Below, one piece after another: positions 10,469 to 18,647 of a stretch of DNA of 64,000 bases. The notes beneath the pieces are model-generated. The model was given only the letters and a program-made list of their open reading frames with translations, had not been told where the DNA came from and did not search any database. This DNA comes from Frateuria flava. Its GTDB lineage: Bacteria > Pseudomonadota > Gammaproteobacteria > Xanthomonadales > Rhodanobacteraceae. The number at the start of each line of letters is the position of its first letter. Within the stretch, counting starts at the first letter, position 1. The stretch covers positions 50,919 through 114,918 of the forward strand of contig NZ_JAGJRS010000017.1 in NCBI RefSeq assembly GCF_017837635.1, in the 5' to 3' direction. The position numbers were made by a program, and so were the translations under genes.

Positions 10469-10540
10469 CAGAGCAGCCACGCAACAGTATTCGCTGTAGT
10501 GCCGTGCAACCATGTGTCTAATCTCCATCAGGCGCACGCT

Positions 10541-11950
10541 ATGGCGGACACCCTCGAACTGAAGGCCACCCTGCATCGCATGCGCGCCGCGCAGGCGTGC
10601 GATCCGCTGCCGGCCTGGTCGGTGCGTGCCGACCGGTTGCAGCGTCTTGAGCGCATGTTGCGCGAACAGCGCGCCGCCTTTGCCGCGGCGATCGACGCCG
10701 ACTTCGGCCAGCGCCCGGCCGAGGAAACCGAGCTGCTGGAGCTGTTTCCCTCGCTCTCGGCCGTCCGCCACGCGCTACGCCACGGCAAGCGCTGGATGCG
10801 TCCGCGACGCGCGCCGACGGCGCTGGCTTTCCTGCCCGGGCACAATCGCCTGCTGCCGCAACCGCGCGGCGTGGTCGGCATCGTCGTGCCATGGAATTAC
10901 CCGCTGTTCCTGGCGGTCGGCCCGCTGGTGGACGCGCTGGTCGCGGGTAACCGGGCCATGGTCAAGATGAGCGAGTTCACGCCACGCTTCTCGGCGCTTT
11001 TCGCCGGGCAGGTGGCGGCGTACTTCGCCGACGACGAGGTCGTCGTGGTCACCGGCGACGCGGCAGTGGCACAGACCTTCTCCGGCCTGGCTTTCGACCA
11101 TCTGCTGTTCACCGGCTCCACCGCCGTCGGACACCACGTGATGCGTGCCGCGTCGGCCCATCTTACGCCGGTGACGCTGGAGCTTGGCGGCAAGTCGCCA
11201 GCGATCATCGGGCCGGGCGCGGACATGAGACGGGCGGTCGAACGCATCCTGGTAGGCAAGCTGGTCAATGCCGGCCAGACCTGCATCGCACCGGATTACG
11301 TACTGTTGCCGGGCGCGCGAGTGGAAGAGTTCGTAACCGTGGCGCGCGCCACGATGACGCGGCTGTACCCCGACCTGGCGCGCAACCGGCAGTACACCAG
11401 CCTCATCTCCGACCGCCACTTCGAACGCATGGCGGCGCTGCGCAACGAGGCGGCGGATGCCGGCGCGCGGGTCGAGCCGCTGGACGACGCCCCCGCCGAT
11501 CCCGCACGCCGCCTGTTCCCACCGCAGTTGCTGCTCGACGTGCCGGACGATGCGAGGGTGATGCACGAGGAGATTTTCGGCCCGCTGCTGCCGCTGGTCG
11601 CCTGCGACTCGGTCGCGCAGGCGGTCGACTACGTCAACGCCCGGCCACACCCGCTCGCGCTGTACCTGTTCGAGCGTGACCGCTCGACCATCGATGCGGT
11701 GCTCGCCCACACGCAGGCCGGCGGCGTCACCGTCAACGACACGCTCTACCACATCGCCCAGCACGGCCTGCCGTTCGGCGGCGTCGGCGCTTCGGGCATG
11801 GGCGGCTACCACGGCAAGGCCGGTTTCGAGACGTTCTCGCATCTGAAGCCGGTGTTCGCGCAGTCGCGCTGGAACGGCGCGGGCCTGCTGCGCCCGCCCT
11901 ACGGCCCGCGCTTCCGGCGCCTGCTGGAACTGCTGCTGCGCCACGGCTGA
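10541..11950 (+). CDS. Aldehyde dehydrogenase, coniferyl-aldehyde dehydrogenase-like
   Basis: The 469-residue enzyme belongs to the short aldehyde dehydrogenase branch that includes coniferyl aldehyde dehydrogenase (CalB) and fatty aldehyde dehydrogenases. Visible motifs are PWNYPLFL (cofactor/substrate region), FTGSTAVG, Glu214 in LELGGKSP, the catalytic Cys248 in NAGQTCIAPDY, and EEIFGPLLPL. The C-terminus has a hydrophobic, basic tail (PRFRRLLELLLRHG) typical of this branch. Reaction: oxidation of an aromatic or long-chain aldehyde to the acid with NAD(P)+; the actual substrate cannot be read from sequence. The ATG at 10541 follows a short leader after the repeat at 10430. The last 67 bases are duplicated immediately downstream. 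Confidence 0.9.
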   Translation: MADTLELKATLHRMRAAQACDPLPAWSVRADRLQRLERMLREQRAAFAAAIDADFGQRPAEETELLELFPSLSAVRHALRHGKRWMRPRRAPTALAFLPGHNRLLPQPRGVVGIVVPWNYPLFLAVGPLVDALVAGNRAMVKMSEFTPRFSALFAGQVAAYFADDEVVVVTGDAAVAQTFSGLAFDHLLFTGSTAVGHHVMRAASAHLTPVTLELGGKSPAIIGPGADMRRAVERILVGKLVNAGQTCIAPDYVLLPGARVEEFVTVARATMTRLYPDLARNRQYTSLISDRHFERMAALRNEAADAGARVEPLDDAPADPARRLFPPQLLLDVPDDARVMHEEIFGPLLPLVACDSVAQAVDYVNARPHPLALYLFERDRSTIDAVLAHTQAGGVTVNDTLYHIAQHGLPFGGVGASGMGGYHGKAGFETFSHLKPVFAQSRWNGAGLLRPPYGPRFRRLLELLLRHG

Positions 11951-12158
11951 GGCTCTCACATGCAGGTGCTGCTTGCGGTGCCGGCGCGCGCCTGCCGCGC
12001 CCGCCCTGCGACAGTGCTTCCGGCGCCCGCTGGAACTGCGGCGGCGCCACGGCAGGGACTCTTCACAGGAGCCCGCTCGCGGCGATGCTCTCCCGTTTGG
12101 TCGGGGAGCATCACTCGCAGGCGGGCTGCTACATGCACGTGCTGCTTACGGCCAGGCC
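11884..12158 (+). repeat. Imperfect tandem duplication of the aldehyde dehydrogenase 3' end, second copy interrupted by a REP element
   Basis: The segment from 11884 (last 67 bases of the dehydrogenase gene plus about 40 bases downstream) is repeated from 11991. Shared blocks include GCTTCCGGCGCC, GCTGGAACTGC, GCGCCACGGC and ACATGCA-GTGCTGCTT. In the second copy the stop codon is lost, and the sequence that reads CTCTCACATGCAG in copy one is split: CTCTTCACA lies before and ACATGCACG after a 65-70 base REP pair. The copies are diverged at perhaps one base in six. Confidence 0.75.
12066..12134. repeat. REP-like inverted pair (family A) inserted in the tandem duplication
   Basis: CAGGAGCCCGCTCGCGGCGA at the left faces GCATCACTCGCAGGCGGGCT at the right. 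It is the same family as 1521, 23012 and 50874. Its ends coincide with the break in the second copy of the duplication described at 11884, with ACA at both junctions. Confidence 0.8.
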
Positions 12159-12197
12159 ATGACACTGCGCAGAAGGCATCGCATCGGAGGAGTCGCC

Positions 12198-12536
12198 ATG
12201 GCCAACCCGAACCTTCCCAACGACGAGCACACCCCCGCGCCTGCCGGCGTCAACGCCGGACCGCAGAGCGGCGCGGTCGGAGCGGGCGGCGAGCCCAAAG
12301 GCGCGCGGCTGAACGCCCAGGCGCGCGAGGGCTCCCCGGGCGGTCTATCGGTTGGCAAACACGGCCATCGCCCCGAACACAGCTCGGACAAGGCACAACC
12401 GGGCTACCGCGCCCGCCCCGCCGGGCAAAGCGGCATGGGCGAGCAGGACGACCTCGCCTCGACCTTCCGCGAGCCACAGGGCGAGGGCAACTATCTCGCC
12501 ACCGACCGCGGCGACAAGCCCCTGCGCAACGGTTGA
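12198..12536 (+). CDS. Small hydrophilic, probably disordered protein of unknown function
   Basis: The 112-residue product is rich in Gly, Pro, Glu, Asn and charged residues, has no cysteine and no hydrophobic segment, and is likely intrinsically disordered. The gene has a strong ribosome site (GGAGGAG, seven bases before the ATG at 12198) and a strong terminator 26 bases after the stop, so it appears to be a genuine monocistronic gene. Composition resembles hydrophilins or stress-related proteins such as those with KGG-like motifs, but no known family is recognised. Upstream is a stretch of degenerate duplicated sequence and a REP element. Confidence 0.7.
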   Translation: MANPNLPNDEHTPAPAGVNAGPQSGAVGAGGEPKGARLNAQAREGSPGGLSVGKHGHRPEHSSDKAQPGYRARPAGQSGMGEQDDLASTFREPQGEGNYLATDRGDKPLRNG

Positions 12537-12562
12537 GCGACCCCGCGCCGGCCACCGGGCAC

Positions 12563-12595
12563 AAAAAAACCTCCCCGCTCGCGCGGGGAGGTTTT
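12563..12595. terminator. Strong bidirectional intrinsic terminator
   Basis: A run of seven A's, an ACCTCCCCGC / GCGGGGAGGT stem with a short loop, and TTTT to the right. It serves the small plus-strand gene ending at 12536 and, read from the other strand, the FadL-type gene ending at 12610, for which the A-run becomes a seven-base U tract. Confidence 0.9.
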
Positions 12596-12609
12596 CGTCG
12601 GTCGGGCGA

Positions 12610-14106
12610 TCAGAACTTGTACTGCGCCGACAGGCTCAGCAGGTTGCCGTAGTCGTCGAAGTTGCCGGTCAGACGGTCACCCGTGCTGCTGGTGGCGTTG
12701 ACGTGCGCCTGGTTGACGAAGATATGCGCATACGAGGCGTTGATCTCGAAATGCTCGCTGGCCTTGTAGCCCAGGCCGACCGCGGCGAACTTGCGGGTCG
12801 AATCGGGCACGCGCGGCGTGCGGGTGGCGTTGTAGGTCGGCGTGGTGTCGACCGAAATGCCGGCACGCAGGGTCAGCTTGTCGTTGACGTAATAGTCGCC
12901 GCCGATCGCTGCATAGAACGTGTTGCGCCAGTTGTAGGTTTCCACGCTGTCCGGCTGGGTGTTGCCGTACTGCACGCGCAGCTCCTTGAATACGTCCCAC
13001 TTGGTCCAGGCCAGGTCGATACCCAGACCGAACTTCTCGCCCTGGTGCCAGTAGCTGGCGGTGGCGGTGGCCGGGGTGGTGAAGTCGGCACGGCCGGTGG
13101 TGTGTTCGAAGGGCGGCAACGAGGCAGCCAGCTGCGGATTGGCCAGCAGCATGTCGTAGCCCGGCGTGCGGGTGAAGTTGCCGGTACCTTCCAGGGTGTG
13201 CGAGATCTTCGAGCGATAGTTCAGCGACAGCTTGTCGTTCGGGGTGAGCTTCCAGTGCGCGCCCACCTGCCAACCGTAGGCGGTGTCGTCGCCCTTGATG
13301 CGGGCGTAGCCATCCACGCCCATCGGCGTGGCGGCGGCGACGCCGGCCGCGGCGGCCTGGCCCTGCTGCACGGCCGCCTGGATCATGGCCTGGGCCTGCG
13401 CGGGCGAGATCTGGCCAGCCGCGGCGGCAGCCTGGATCTGCGCGACGCCGGCGGCGGTCTGCGCCTGGATGCCCTGCTGGACGCTCAGGCCGATGGCGTT
13501 GTAGTTGACCGCCGAGGTCAGTTCGGCGGAGGTCTTCTGCGCGATGACGCTGGCGCCGAGGGCGAAGTTGTCGGTGACGTCGAACGAGCCGGACAGGGTG
13601 GCGTCCAGCGACTGGAACTTCGACTTCACGCCGTGATAGCGACCTTTCCAGTTGTTGCCGTATTCGGTCTGGAAGCCGAACGGCACGGAGAAGCCGAAGC
13701 CCAGGTGCACGCGGTCGGAAACCTTGGTCGCGAAGAACAGCGCCGGCACCGGCAAGGTGGTGCCGGCATCGCCGCCGTCACCGCCGCTGATCGGACGGCC
13801 TAGCGCGTCGGTGGCGGTGCCCTTGAAGCGGGCGCTGAAATTGATGGCCGTGACGTCGGCCTGGAAGTAGGTGCCGTCCAGGTCGGTCATCGCCGCGGGG
13901 TTGTTCACCACCACCGAGGCGTCGCCGCCGGCGGTGCCCGAGCCGGCATAGGCGCGGCCCATGGCCTTGGCACTGTTTTCCTTCAGCTGGAAGGCACTCG
14001 CATCGGCGGCCTGCGGGAGCGCCAGCGCGCCAGCGACGGCAAGGCTCAGCGCAGCCAGCGCCAGGGGCCGGGCAGTGCCCGGAAGGGAACGAAAAGACAT
14101 AGGCAT
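12610..14106 (-). CDS. FadL/OmpP1 family outer-membrane transporter
   Basis: The 498-residue protein is a predicted 14-stranded beta-barrel for uptake of long-chain fatty acids or other hydrophobic compounds. A signal peptide ends about residue 36 (ADA before SAFQLKENS). The mature start SAFQLKENSAKAMGRAYAG and the NPAAMT motif at 69-74 form the plug (hatch) typical of FadL. The protein ends in the barrel signature SAQYKF with terminal Phe. An Ala/Gln-rich insert at about residues 210-260 interrupts the barrel and is probably a long surface loop. Start ATG 14106 is preferred over 14100 because AGGAG lies seven bases before it. Partner fatty-acid genes are not adjacent. Confidence 0.93.
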   Translation of the reverse strand: MPMSFRSLPGTARPLALAALSLAVAGALALPQAADASAFQLKENSAKAMGRAYAGSGTAGGDASVVVNNPAAMTDLDGTYFQADVTAINFSARFKGTATDALGRPISGGDGGDAGTTLPVPALFFATKVSDRVHLGFGFSVPFGFQTEYGNNWKGRYHGVKSKFQSLDATLSGSFDVTDNFALGASVIAQKTSAELTSAVNYNAIGLSVQQGIQAQTAAGVAQIQAAAAAGQISPAQAQAMIQAAVQQGQAAAAGVAAATPMGVDGYARIKGDDTAYGWQVGAHWKLTPNDKLSLNYRSKISHTLEGTGNFTRTPGYDMLLANPQLAASLPPFEHTTGRADFTTPATATASYWHQGEKFGLGIDLAWTKWDVFKELRVQYGNTQPDSVETYNWRNTFYAAIGGDYYVNDKLTLRAGISVDTTPTYNATRTPRVPDSTRKFAAVGLGYKASEHFEINASYAHIFVNQAHVNATSSTGDRLTGNFDDYGNLLSLSAQYKF

Positions 14107-14307
14107 CGCTAAGCTCCTGCTTATCTTAAGACGCGGCTCGGGGTGGCAACGGAGACCGTCGCGGCAATTTTCATACGCGCGTTTGAGGCCCCCGCGCGAC
14201 ACTCTGCCCAGCCATCCGGGGCCTTGCAAGTGCGACCGCAGCATTTGGGCGACGCACTGTTACCCTGCGCGTCCATTGCCCCACGCCACTGCCGTCGGAG
14301 TCGTCCC

Positions 14308-14595
14308 ATGCACTGTTTCGTCTATGCCAGCCAGCGCAAATCCGATACCTACGTGTGGCTCGCCGCGCGCGACGAATTCGGCGTGATCCCCGAATCGCTG
14401 TCGATGCTGCTCGGCGACCTTCGCTTCGTGCTCGAAGTGCAGCTGGACGAGCAGCGCCGCCTGCCGCACGAGGACACCGAACTGGTGCTCGAACACCTGC
14501 GCAGTCAGGGCTGGCACCTGCAACTGCCGCCGCAGGAGACGCTCGCGGTCGCCAACCAGATGCAGCGCAGTACCCCGGACGATCGCGACGAATGA
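14308..14595 (+). CDS. YcgL domain-containing protein
   Basis: The 95-residue product matches the YcgL (DUF709) family over its full length: MHCFVYASQRKSDTYVW at the start, the central LLGDLRFVLEVQL region, and the LRSQGWHLQLPP motif. The family has a small alpha/beta fold and no established biochemical function. It is cytoplasmic, with no signal or membrane segment. It is divergent from the FadL-type gene, and the next gene starts 64 bases after its stop. Length equals that of typical relatives (90-100 residues). Confidence 0.9.
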   Translation: MHCFVYASQRKSDTYVWLAARDEFGVIPESLSMLLGDLRFVLEVQLDEQRRLPHEDTELVLEHLRSQGWHLQLPPQETLAVANQMQRSTPDDRDE

Positions 14596-14647
14596 TCTGT
14601 GGTGCGGGGGTTAACGTACCGTTACCGTCTGTGGCGCCCACGCTTCC

Positions 14648-14653
14648 TATACT
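14648..14653 (+). promoter_or_regulatory. -10 box (TATACT) placed for a leaderless ankyrin-repeat transcript
   Basis: TATACT, one mismatch from consensus, ends seven bases before the ATG at 14660, so transcription would begin at or next to the A of the start codon. No Shine-Dalgarno sequence fits between. A weak TTACCG lies 20 bases upstream as a possible -35. Confidence 0.45.
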
Positions 14654-14659
14654 CCCGCC

Positions 14660-17600
14660 ATGAACGAGCCCCGATCGCGCCGCCGCCCACCGCCCCTGCT
14701 CAAGGGGGCGGCCTGGTTCCTGCCTGGATGGATTGCCGTGGCGATCGCCGCGCTCGGCGCGCACCCACTGGCGCTGATCCCTCTGCTCGCGGCCAACGCA
14801 TTGACGATGGCGGCGGTGTGCCATGCGATCGGCTTCGATCCGGAGCCGCGTTTTGGCCGCACCGTATTGCGCCGCGGCGCCGCGCACCTGGTGATGTTCA
14901 CCGGCTACGTGGCGCTGGTATTCCTGCTGATCGCCTGGCCGATGCTCGAACTGCGCCAGCAGCCGACGCTGGGCGGGGTGCTGATGCTGGCGGCCGCGCT
15001 GGTGGTGGCGCTGGTATCGCTATGGCGGGTGTGGCCCGCGTTCGGCCTGGTGTTCGTCTGGGATGATGCCTATCCGGCGCAGAGCGACGGCTCATGGATC
15101 TTCACCGCGACCGCGCGCAGCCTCGCCTTTGGGCGCCACCTGGCACGCGAGGAGCGGTTTTTCAGCCATTTCCTGCCAGCGGCGTTTGCATTGCTGGTCC
15201 TGGCCTACGGCGCCATCGCACTGACCGGTCTGTACGGCGTGCTTCCGTCCGAATTGCGCACGGCCGCGCTCGTGATTTACGGGCTGGCCGTGCTGCCGCT
15301 GGGTTGTCTGGTGATCGCCAATCGCACCCTGCGTGCACTGCTCTGCGAGCGCACGCGCCCACGCCGCCGCGCCGATGACATGGCGCTGCCGTCCGGCTTC
15401 CCCGCACCGCCCGCACCACGCCCGGCTCCGCTAAGCGAGCAGGAACGCACCGCCGGCGCGCCCGAGCAGGGTCCCGCGCTGCTCGCCGCGGCCCGCGATG
15501 GCGACATCGAGCGCGCACTCGCCCTGCTCGAGGCCGGCGCCGCACCCGATGCGGTCCCCGCACCGGGCGAGCGCGACCAGCGCCCGGTGCTGACCCTGGC
15601 CGCGCTGCTGCCGGACACACGCCTGCTGCGCGCCCTGATCGCCAAGGGCGCTGACGTCAACCGCGCCAGCGGTGGCCTCACCGCCCTGCTCGCGGCCACC
15701 CGCGACAGCTGGCACGGTCGCGCCGACGCGGTAATGACCCTGCTTGCCAACGGCGCCAGTCCGCTGGCCACCGACGGCGAGGGCAACACCGCGCTGCACG
15801 GCGCTGCGTTGAGCGAGGAGCCGATCGTCGCGGCCATGTTGCTGGATGCGGCGGCGCCCGTGAATGCGCTCAACAAGGCCGGCGTCAGTCCGCTTGCCGC
15901 CGCCTGCCGCGCAGCCAACTGGCCACTCGCCAAGTACCTGCTCGAAAACGGCGCCAAGCCCGCGCCCGCCGAGGGCGAACCGGCGCTGGTCGCCGCCGCC
16001 GGCATTGCCGATGACGACCCGGCCGGCGTCAAGCTGCTGCTCAAGCATCGCGCGAACGTCAACGCCACCGACGCGCACCACCGCAGCGCCTTGATGGCCG
16101 CCGCCGCCGAGGGCCACCTGCAGATCGCCCGCGCCCTGCTCGCCGCCGGCGCCGATCCGAACCTGGCCGACCGCCACGGCAGCACCGCGCTGATGGAGGC
16201 CGCGCGCTGCGGCGCCAGCGAGCTGGTGCAGGTGCTGGCCGACGCACACGCGGACGCCCGCGCCCATGACAGCCACGAACGCGACGCGCTCACCCTGGCC
16301 TGCCAGTCGCCCCACGCACAGGCCGATACCGTGCGCGCCCTGCTCGCGCTCGGCGCCGAGCCCAAGCGCCACGGCAGCGACGGTCGCAGCGCGCTGGACC
16401 ATGCCGCGGCTGCCGGTCGCTGGGACCTGGTCGCGCTGCTCGATCCGGAGTCGCCGCTGCCCGCAAGCCTGGGCGGCGAGGCGCCGGAAGACGACGACAC
16501 CCCGGCCCGATTGCTCGAAGCGCTTCGCCAGGGCCAGTGGGCGGTGATCGCCGCGTTTGCCGAACGCGCGCGCCAGTGGCCGCAGGCGCAGCTTGCACAG
16601 CTCTTCCTGGACCTGTCCGCGCCGGGCCTCGGCGCGGCGCGGCGCTGGCTGCTGGAACACGGGCTAGCCGCCGAAGCGCGTCTGCCTGTGGCGTCGATCG
16701 ACGCGGATGGGGCGACGCCCGCAACCGGCCGACGCCTGTTCGATGCGCTGCTGGCGCAGCTGCCGGCCTCCACCGAAGCGATCGACGACCTCCTCAAAGC
16801 CGGCGCCACGCCTGCTGGCGCCGGCCTGCTCGCGCAGGCGCTGGTTGCTGCCGGTGAAAGCGCCCAAGGCGTGGCCTTGCCACTCAAGCTGCTCGACGCC
16901 GGCGCCGACGCGTTCGGTCGCGACGCGCGCGGGCGCACGCCACTGCATCTGGCCGCAGTACACCACCAGGATGCGCTGCTCGATGCGCTGCTGGCACGCG
17001 GCTGCGACCCGAACGCGCGCGACGCCGCCGGGCGCACGCCGCTGTTCGCCGCGATCGAACACGGCGAACGCGGGCTGGGCCTGGTGCGCGCACTGATCGC
17101 CCAAGGTGCCGACGCCGAGGCCACCGATGCCAACGGCGAGACGCCACTGGGCCTGGCGCTGGAACACGGCGCCATCCAGCACTGGCTGGACTGGGGCGAC
17201 TGGACGCGCCCGCGCCGCACGTTGACCGCCGCGGACCTGCCGGCCGCCACCCGTACCGGCGCGCTGACCGCGGTCGAACGCCTGCTGGAACTCGGCTTCG
17301 ACGTGAACACCCGCGACGCGCAGGGTGCGACCGCGCTGCTGCACGCCTGCGGTGCAGGCCATCGCGAGATCGCCGAGCGCCTGCTCGACGCAGGCGCGGA
17401 CGCTGCGCTGGCCGCCGGCACCGGCGTCACGCCGCTAGCGGCGGCTGTGGGTGCGCGCCGTGATGCGCTGGTCGGCGTGCTGCTCGGCCACGGGGTGGCA
17501 GTGGACCAACGGCTGCCGGGCGAGACCACCGCGTTGATGGTGGCCGCGGCGCTGGGTTATCCGGACATCGTCGAACACCTGCTGGCCGGCGGCGCGGACA

Positions 17601-18103
17601 TCCACTCGGTGGACATGCGCGGACGTACCGCGCTGCACGCCGCTGCGCAGTTCGGTTTCGAGCACAACGACAGCCTGCGCGCACGGCGCTTGTTCGACGT
17701 GCTGTTCAAGCACGGTGCCGACGTCAACCGCGCCGACAACGAGGGCAAGACCCCGCTGCTGCTGCTGCTGGGCGCACAGTTCAAACCAGGCACAGCCTGC
17801 GACGCCACCCACCTGGCTGCGCTGCTGCCGGTGCTGCTCGACGCCGGCGCGCAGCTCGAACACGCCGACCAGCGCGGCGTCACCGCGCTGCACGCCTGCG
17901 CCATGCACGCGTTGCTGCCGGCCGCCCGCGTGCTGCTCGCCCGAGGCGCCGACCGCCAGGCCGCCGACGCCTTCGGCCGCACGCCGGCCGACGTGGCCCG
18001 CCACCTTGGCCTGATCGACATCGCCCACGAGCTGGCCGCGCGCAGCAACGCCGTGCCCAGCGTGCGGCAGATGCTGCGCCAGCCGGCACAACCGGCGGAG
18101 TAG
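14660..18103 (+). CDS. Large membrane-anchored ankyrin-repeat protein
   Basis: This 1147-residue protein has an N-terminal membrane domain of about five to six helices (residues 15-235; for example FLPGWIAVAIAAL and VMFTGYVALVFLLIAWP) and then roughly twenty ankyrin repeats filling residues 270-1130. Repeat signatures such as GRTPLHLAA, GADVNRAD, GNTALHGAA and HLAALLPVLLDAGA recur about every 33 residues, with a non-repeat stretch near residues 600-690. The ankyrin part probably faces the cytoplasm and binds protein partners. Similar large proteins occur in Xanthomonas relatives without known function. It follows ycgL but carries its own -10 box. No secretion signal is seen, so effector status is not supported. 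Confidence 0.88.
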   Translation: MNEPRSRRRPPPLLKGAAWFLPGWIAVAIAALGAHPLALIPLLAANALTMAAVCHAIGFDPEPRFGRTVLRRGAAHLVMFTGYVALVFLLIAWPMLELRQQPTLGGVLMLAAALVVALVSLWRVWPAFGLVFVWDDAYPAQSDGSWIFTATARSLAFGRHLAREERFFSHFLPAAFALLVLAYGAIALTGLYGVLPSELRTAALVIYGLAVLPLGCLVIANRTLRALLCERTRPRRRADDMALPSGFPAPPAPRPAPLSEQERTAGAPEQGPALLAAARDGDIERALALLEAGAAPDAVPAPGERDQRPVLTLAALLPDTRLLRALIAKGADVNRASGGLTALLAATRDSWHGRADAVMTLLANGASPLATDGEGNTALHGAALSEEPIVAAMLLDAAAPVNALNKAGVSPLAAACRAANWPLAKYLLENGAKPAPAEGEPALVAAAGIADDDPAGVKLLLKHRANVNATDAHHRSALMAAAAEGHLQIARALLAAGADPNLADRHGSTALMEAARCGASELVQVLADAHADARAHDSHERDALTLACQSPHAQADTVRALLALGAEPKRHGSDGRSALDHAAAAGRWDLVALLDPESPLPASLGGEAPEDDDTPARLLEALRQGQWAVIAAFAERARQWPQAQLAQLFLDLSAPGLGAARRWLLEHGLAAEARLPVASIDADGATPATGRRLFDALLAQLPASTEAIDDLLKAGATPAGAGLLAQALVAAGESAQGVALPLKLLDAGADAFGRDARGRTPLHLAAVHHQDALLDALLARGCDPNARDAAGRTPLFAAIEHGERGLGLVRALIAQGADAEATDANGETPLGLALEHGAIQHWLDWGDWTRPRRTLTAADLPAATRTGALTAVERLLELGFDVNTRDAQGATALLHACGAGHREIAERLLDAGADAALAAGTGVTPLAAAVGARRDALVGVLLGHGVAVDQRLPGETTALMVAAALGYPDIVEHLLAGGADIHSVDMRGRTALHAAAQFGFEHNDSLRARRLFDVLFKHGADVNRADNEGKTPLLLLLGAQFKPGTACDATHLAALLPVLLDAGAQLEHADQRGVTALHACAMHALLPAARVLLARGADRQAADAFGRTPADVARHLGLIDIAHELAARSNAVPSVRQMLRQPAQPAE

Positions 18104-18140
18104 CCCAGGCGCGTACGGAATCCGGGGCAGAGCCGGACGT

Positions 18141-18208
18141 CGCAGGGCGGGCTTCGGCCCACCACCGCGTTCCCCGCAGGCATGCGGTGGGCTCAAGCCC
18201 GCCCTGCC
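18141..18208. repeat. Inverted palindrome pair (family B)
   Basis: CGCAGGGCGGGCTTCGGCCC at the left and GGGCTCAAGCCCGCCCTGCC at the right face each other around about 25 bases. The same GGGCGGGCTTCAGCCC unit recurs at 38453 and, as a half unit, at 45845. Confidence 0.75.
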
Positions 18209-18408
18209 CGGTCCGCGCCTGCGCGCCGCAGCGAGGGCAGCTGCGCACTGGTGAACGTGCACTCCATTGGAGAGCCTTTCGGGAACGAAACGGCCCTTTG
18301 CCCGCCGCCTGATTTGCGCCGACGAGTGATCGGATCGTTCCCTCGAAAGGGAGGCGCGCCGTTCAACAGGTGAATGATCATCCTTTTGGTTTGGCTCACC
18401 AGCGCGAG

Positions 18409-18437
18409 ATGGGTTCCCGCTTTCGCGGCAATGACGC
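18409..18437. repeat. Short palindrome (family E)
   Basis: GGGTTCCCGCTTTCGCGGCA followed by ATGACGCC is a degenerate hairpin. The motif 'TTCCCGCTTTCGCGGGAATGA' type is a common dispersed repeat in proteobacteria; only this copy was noticed in the window. Confidence 0.5.
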
Positions 18438-18647
18438 CAGCAGAATCGAGGCGCCCACATTGCGGCGTTCTCCTTGCCAACCAGTTCCACGCCGGTACGC
18501 GGACTGGGCAGGAAGGCCGCGGACCGTGCTCATGCTTGACGCTCCAAACCGCCTCACCCGAGGACGGCACGGACCCGGAAGCGCAATACCTGGACGCCCT
18601 ACGATCCGTCTTGCCCGACCTTGCGCCGAGGCAGGGGAGCAGGAACC

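Larger units (their letters stand above)
18104..18647. other. Intergenic region with repeats, no gene recognised
   Basis: The 544 bases between the convergent ankyrin and Kef genes hold a family B palindrome pair at 18141-18208 and a family E palindrome at 18409-18437. Open frames exist on both strands, but their translations are Arg/Pro-rich, lack family resemblance and change character across the repeats. The remainder looks like degenerate repeat debris. Confidence 0.6.

Noticed and set aside
15277..17529. 750-codon minus-strand frame inside the ankyrin gene
   Set aside because: Ser/Arg/Ala-rich with repeat periodicity copied from the ankyrin repeats; no start signal or family resemblance.
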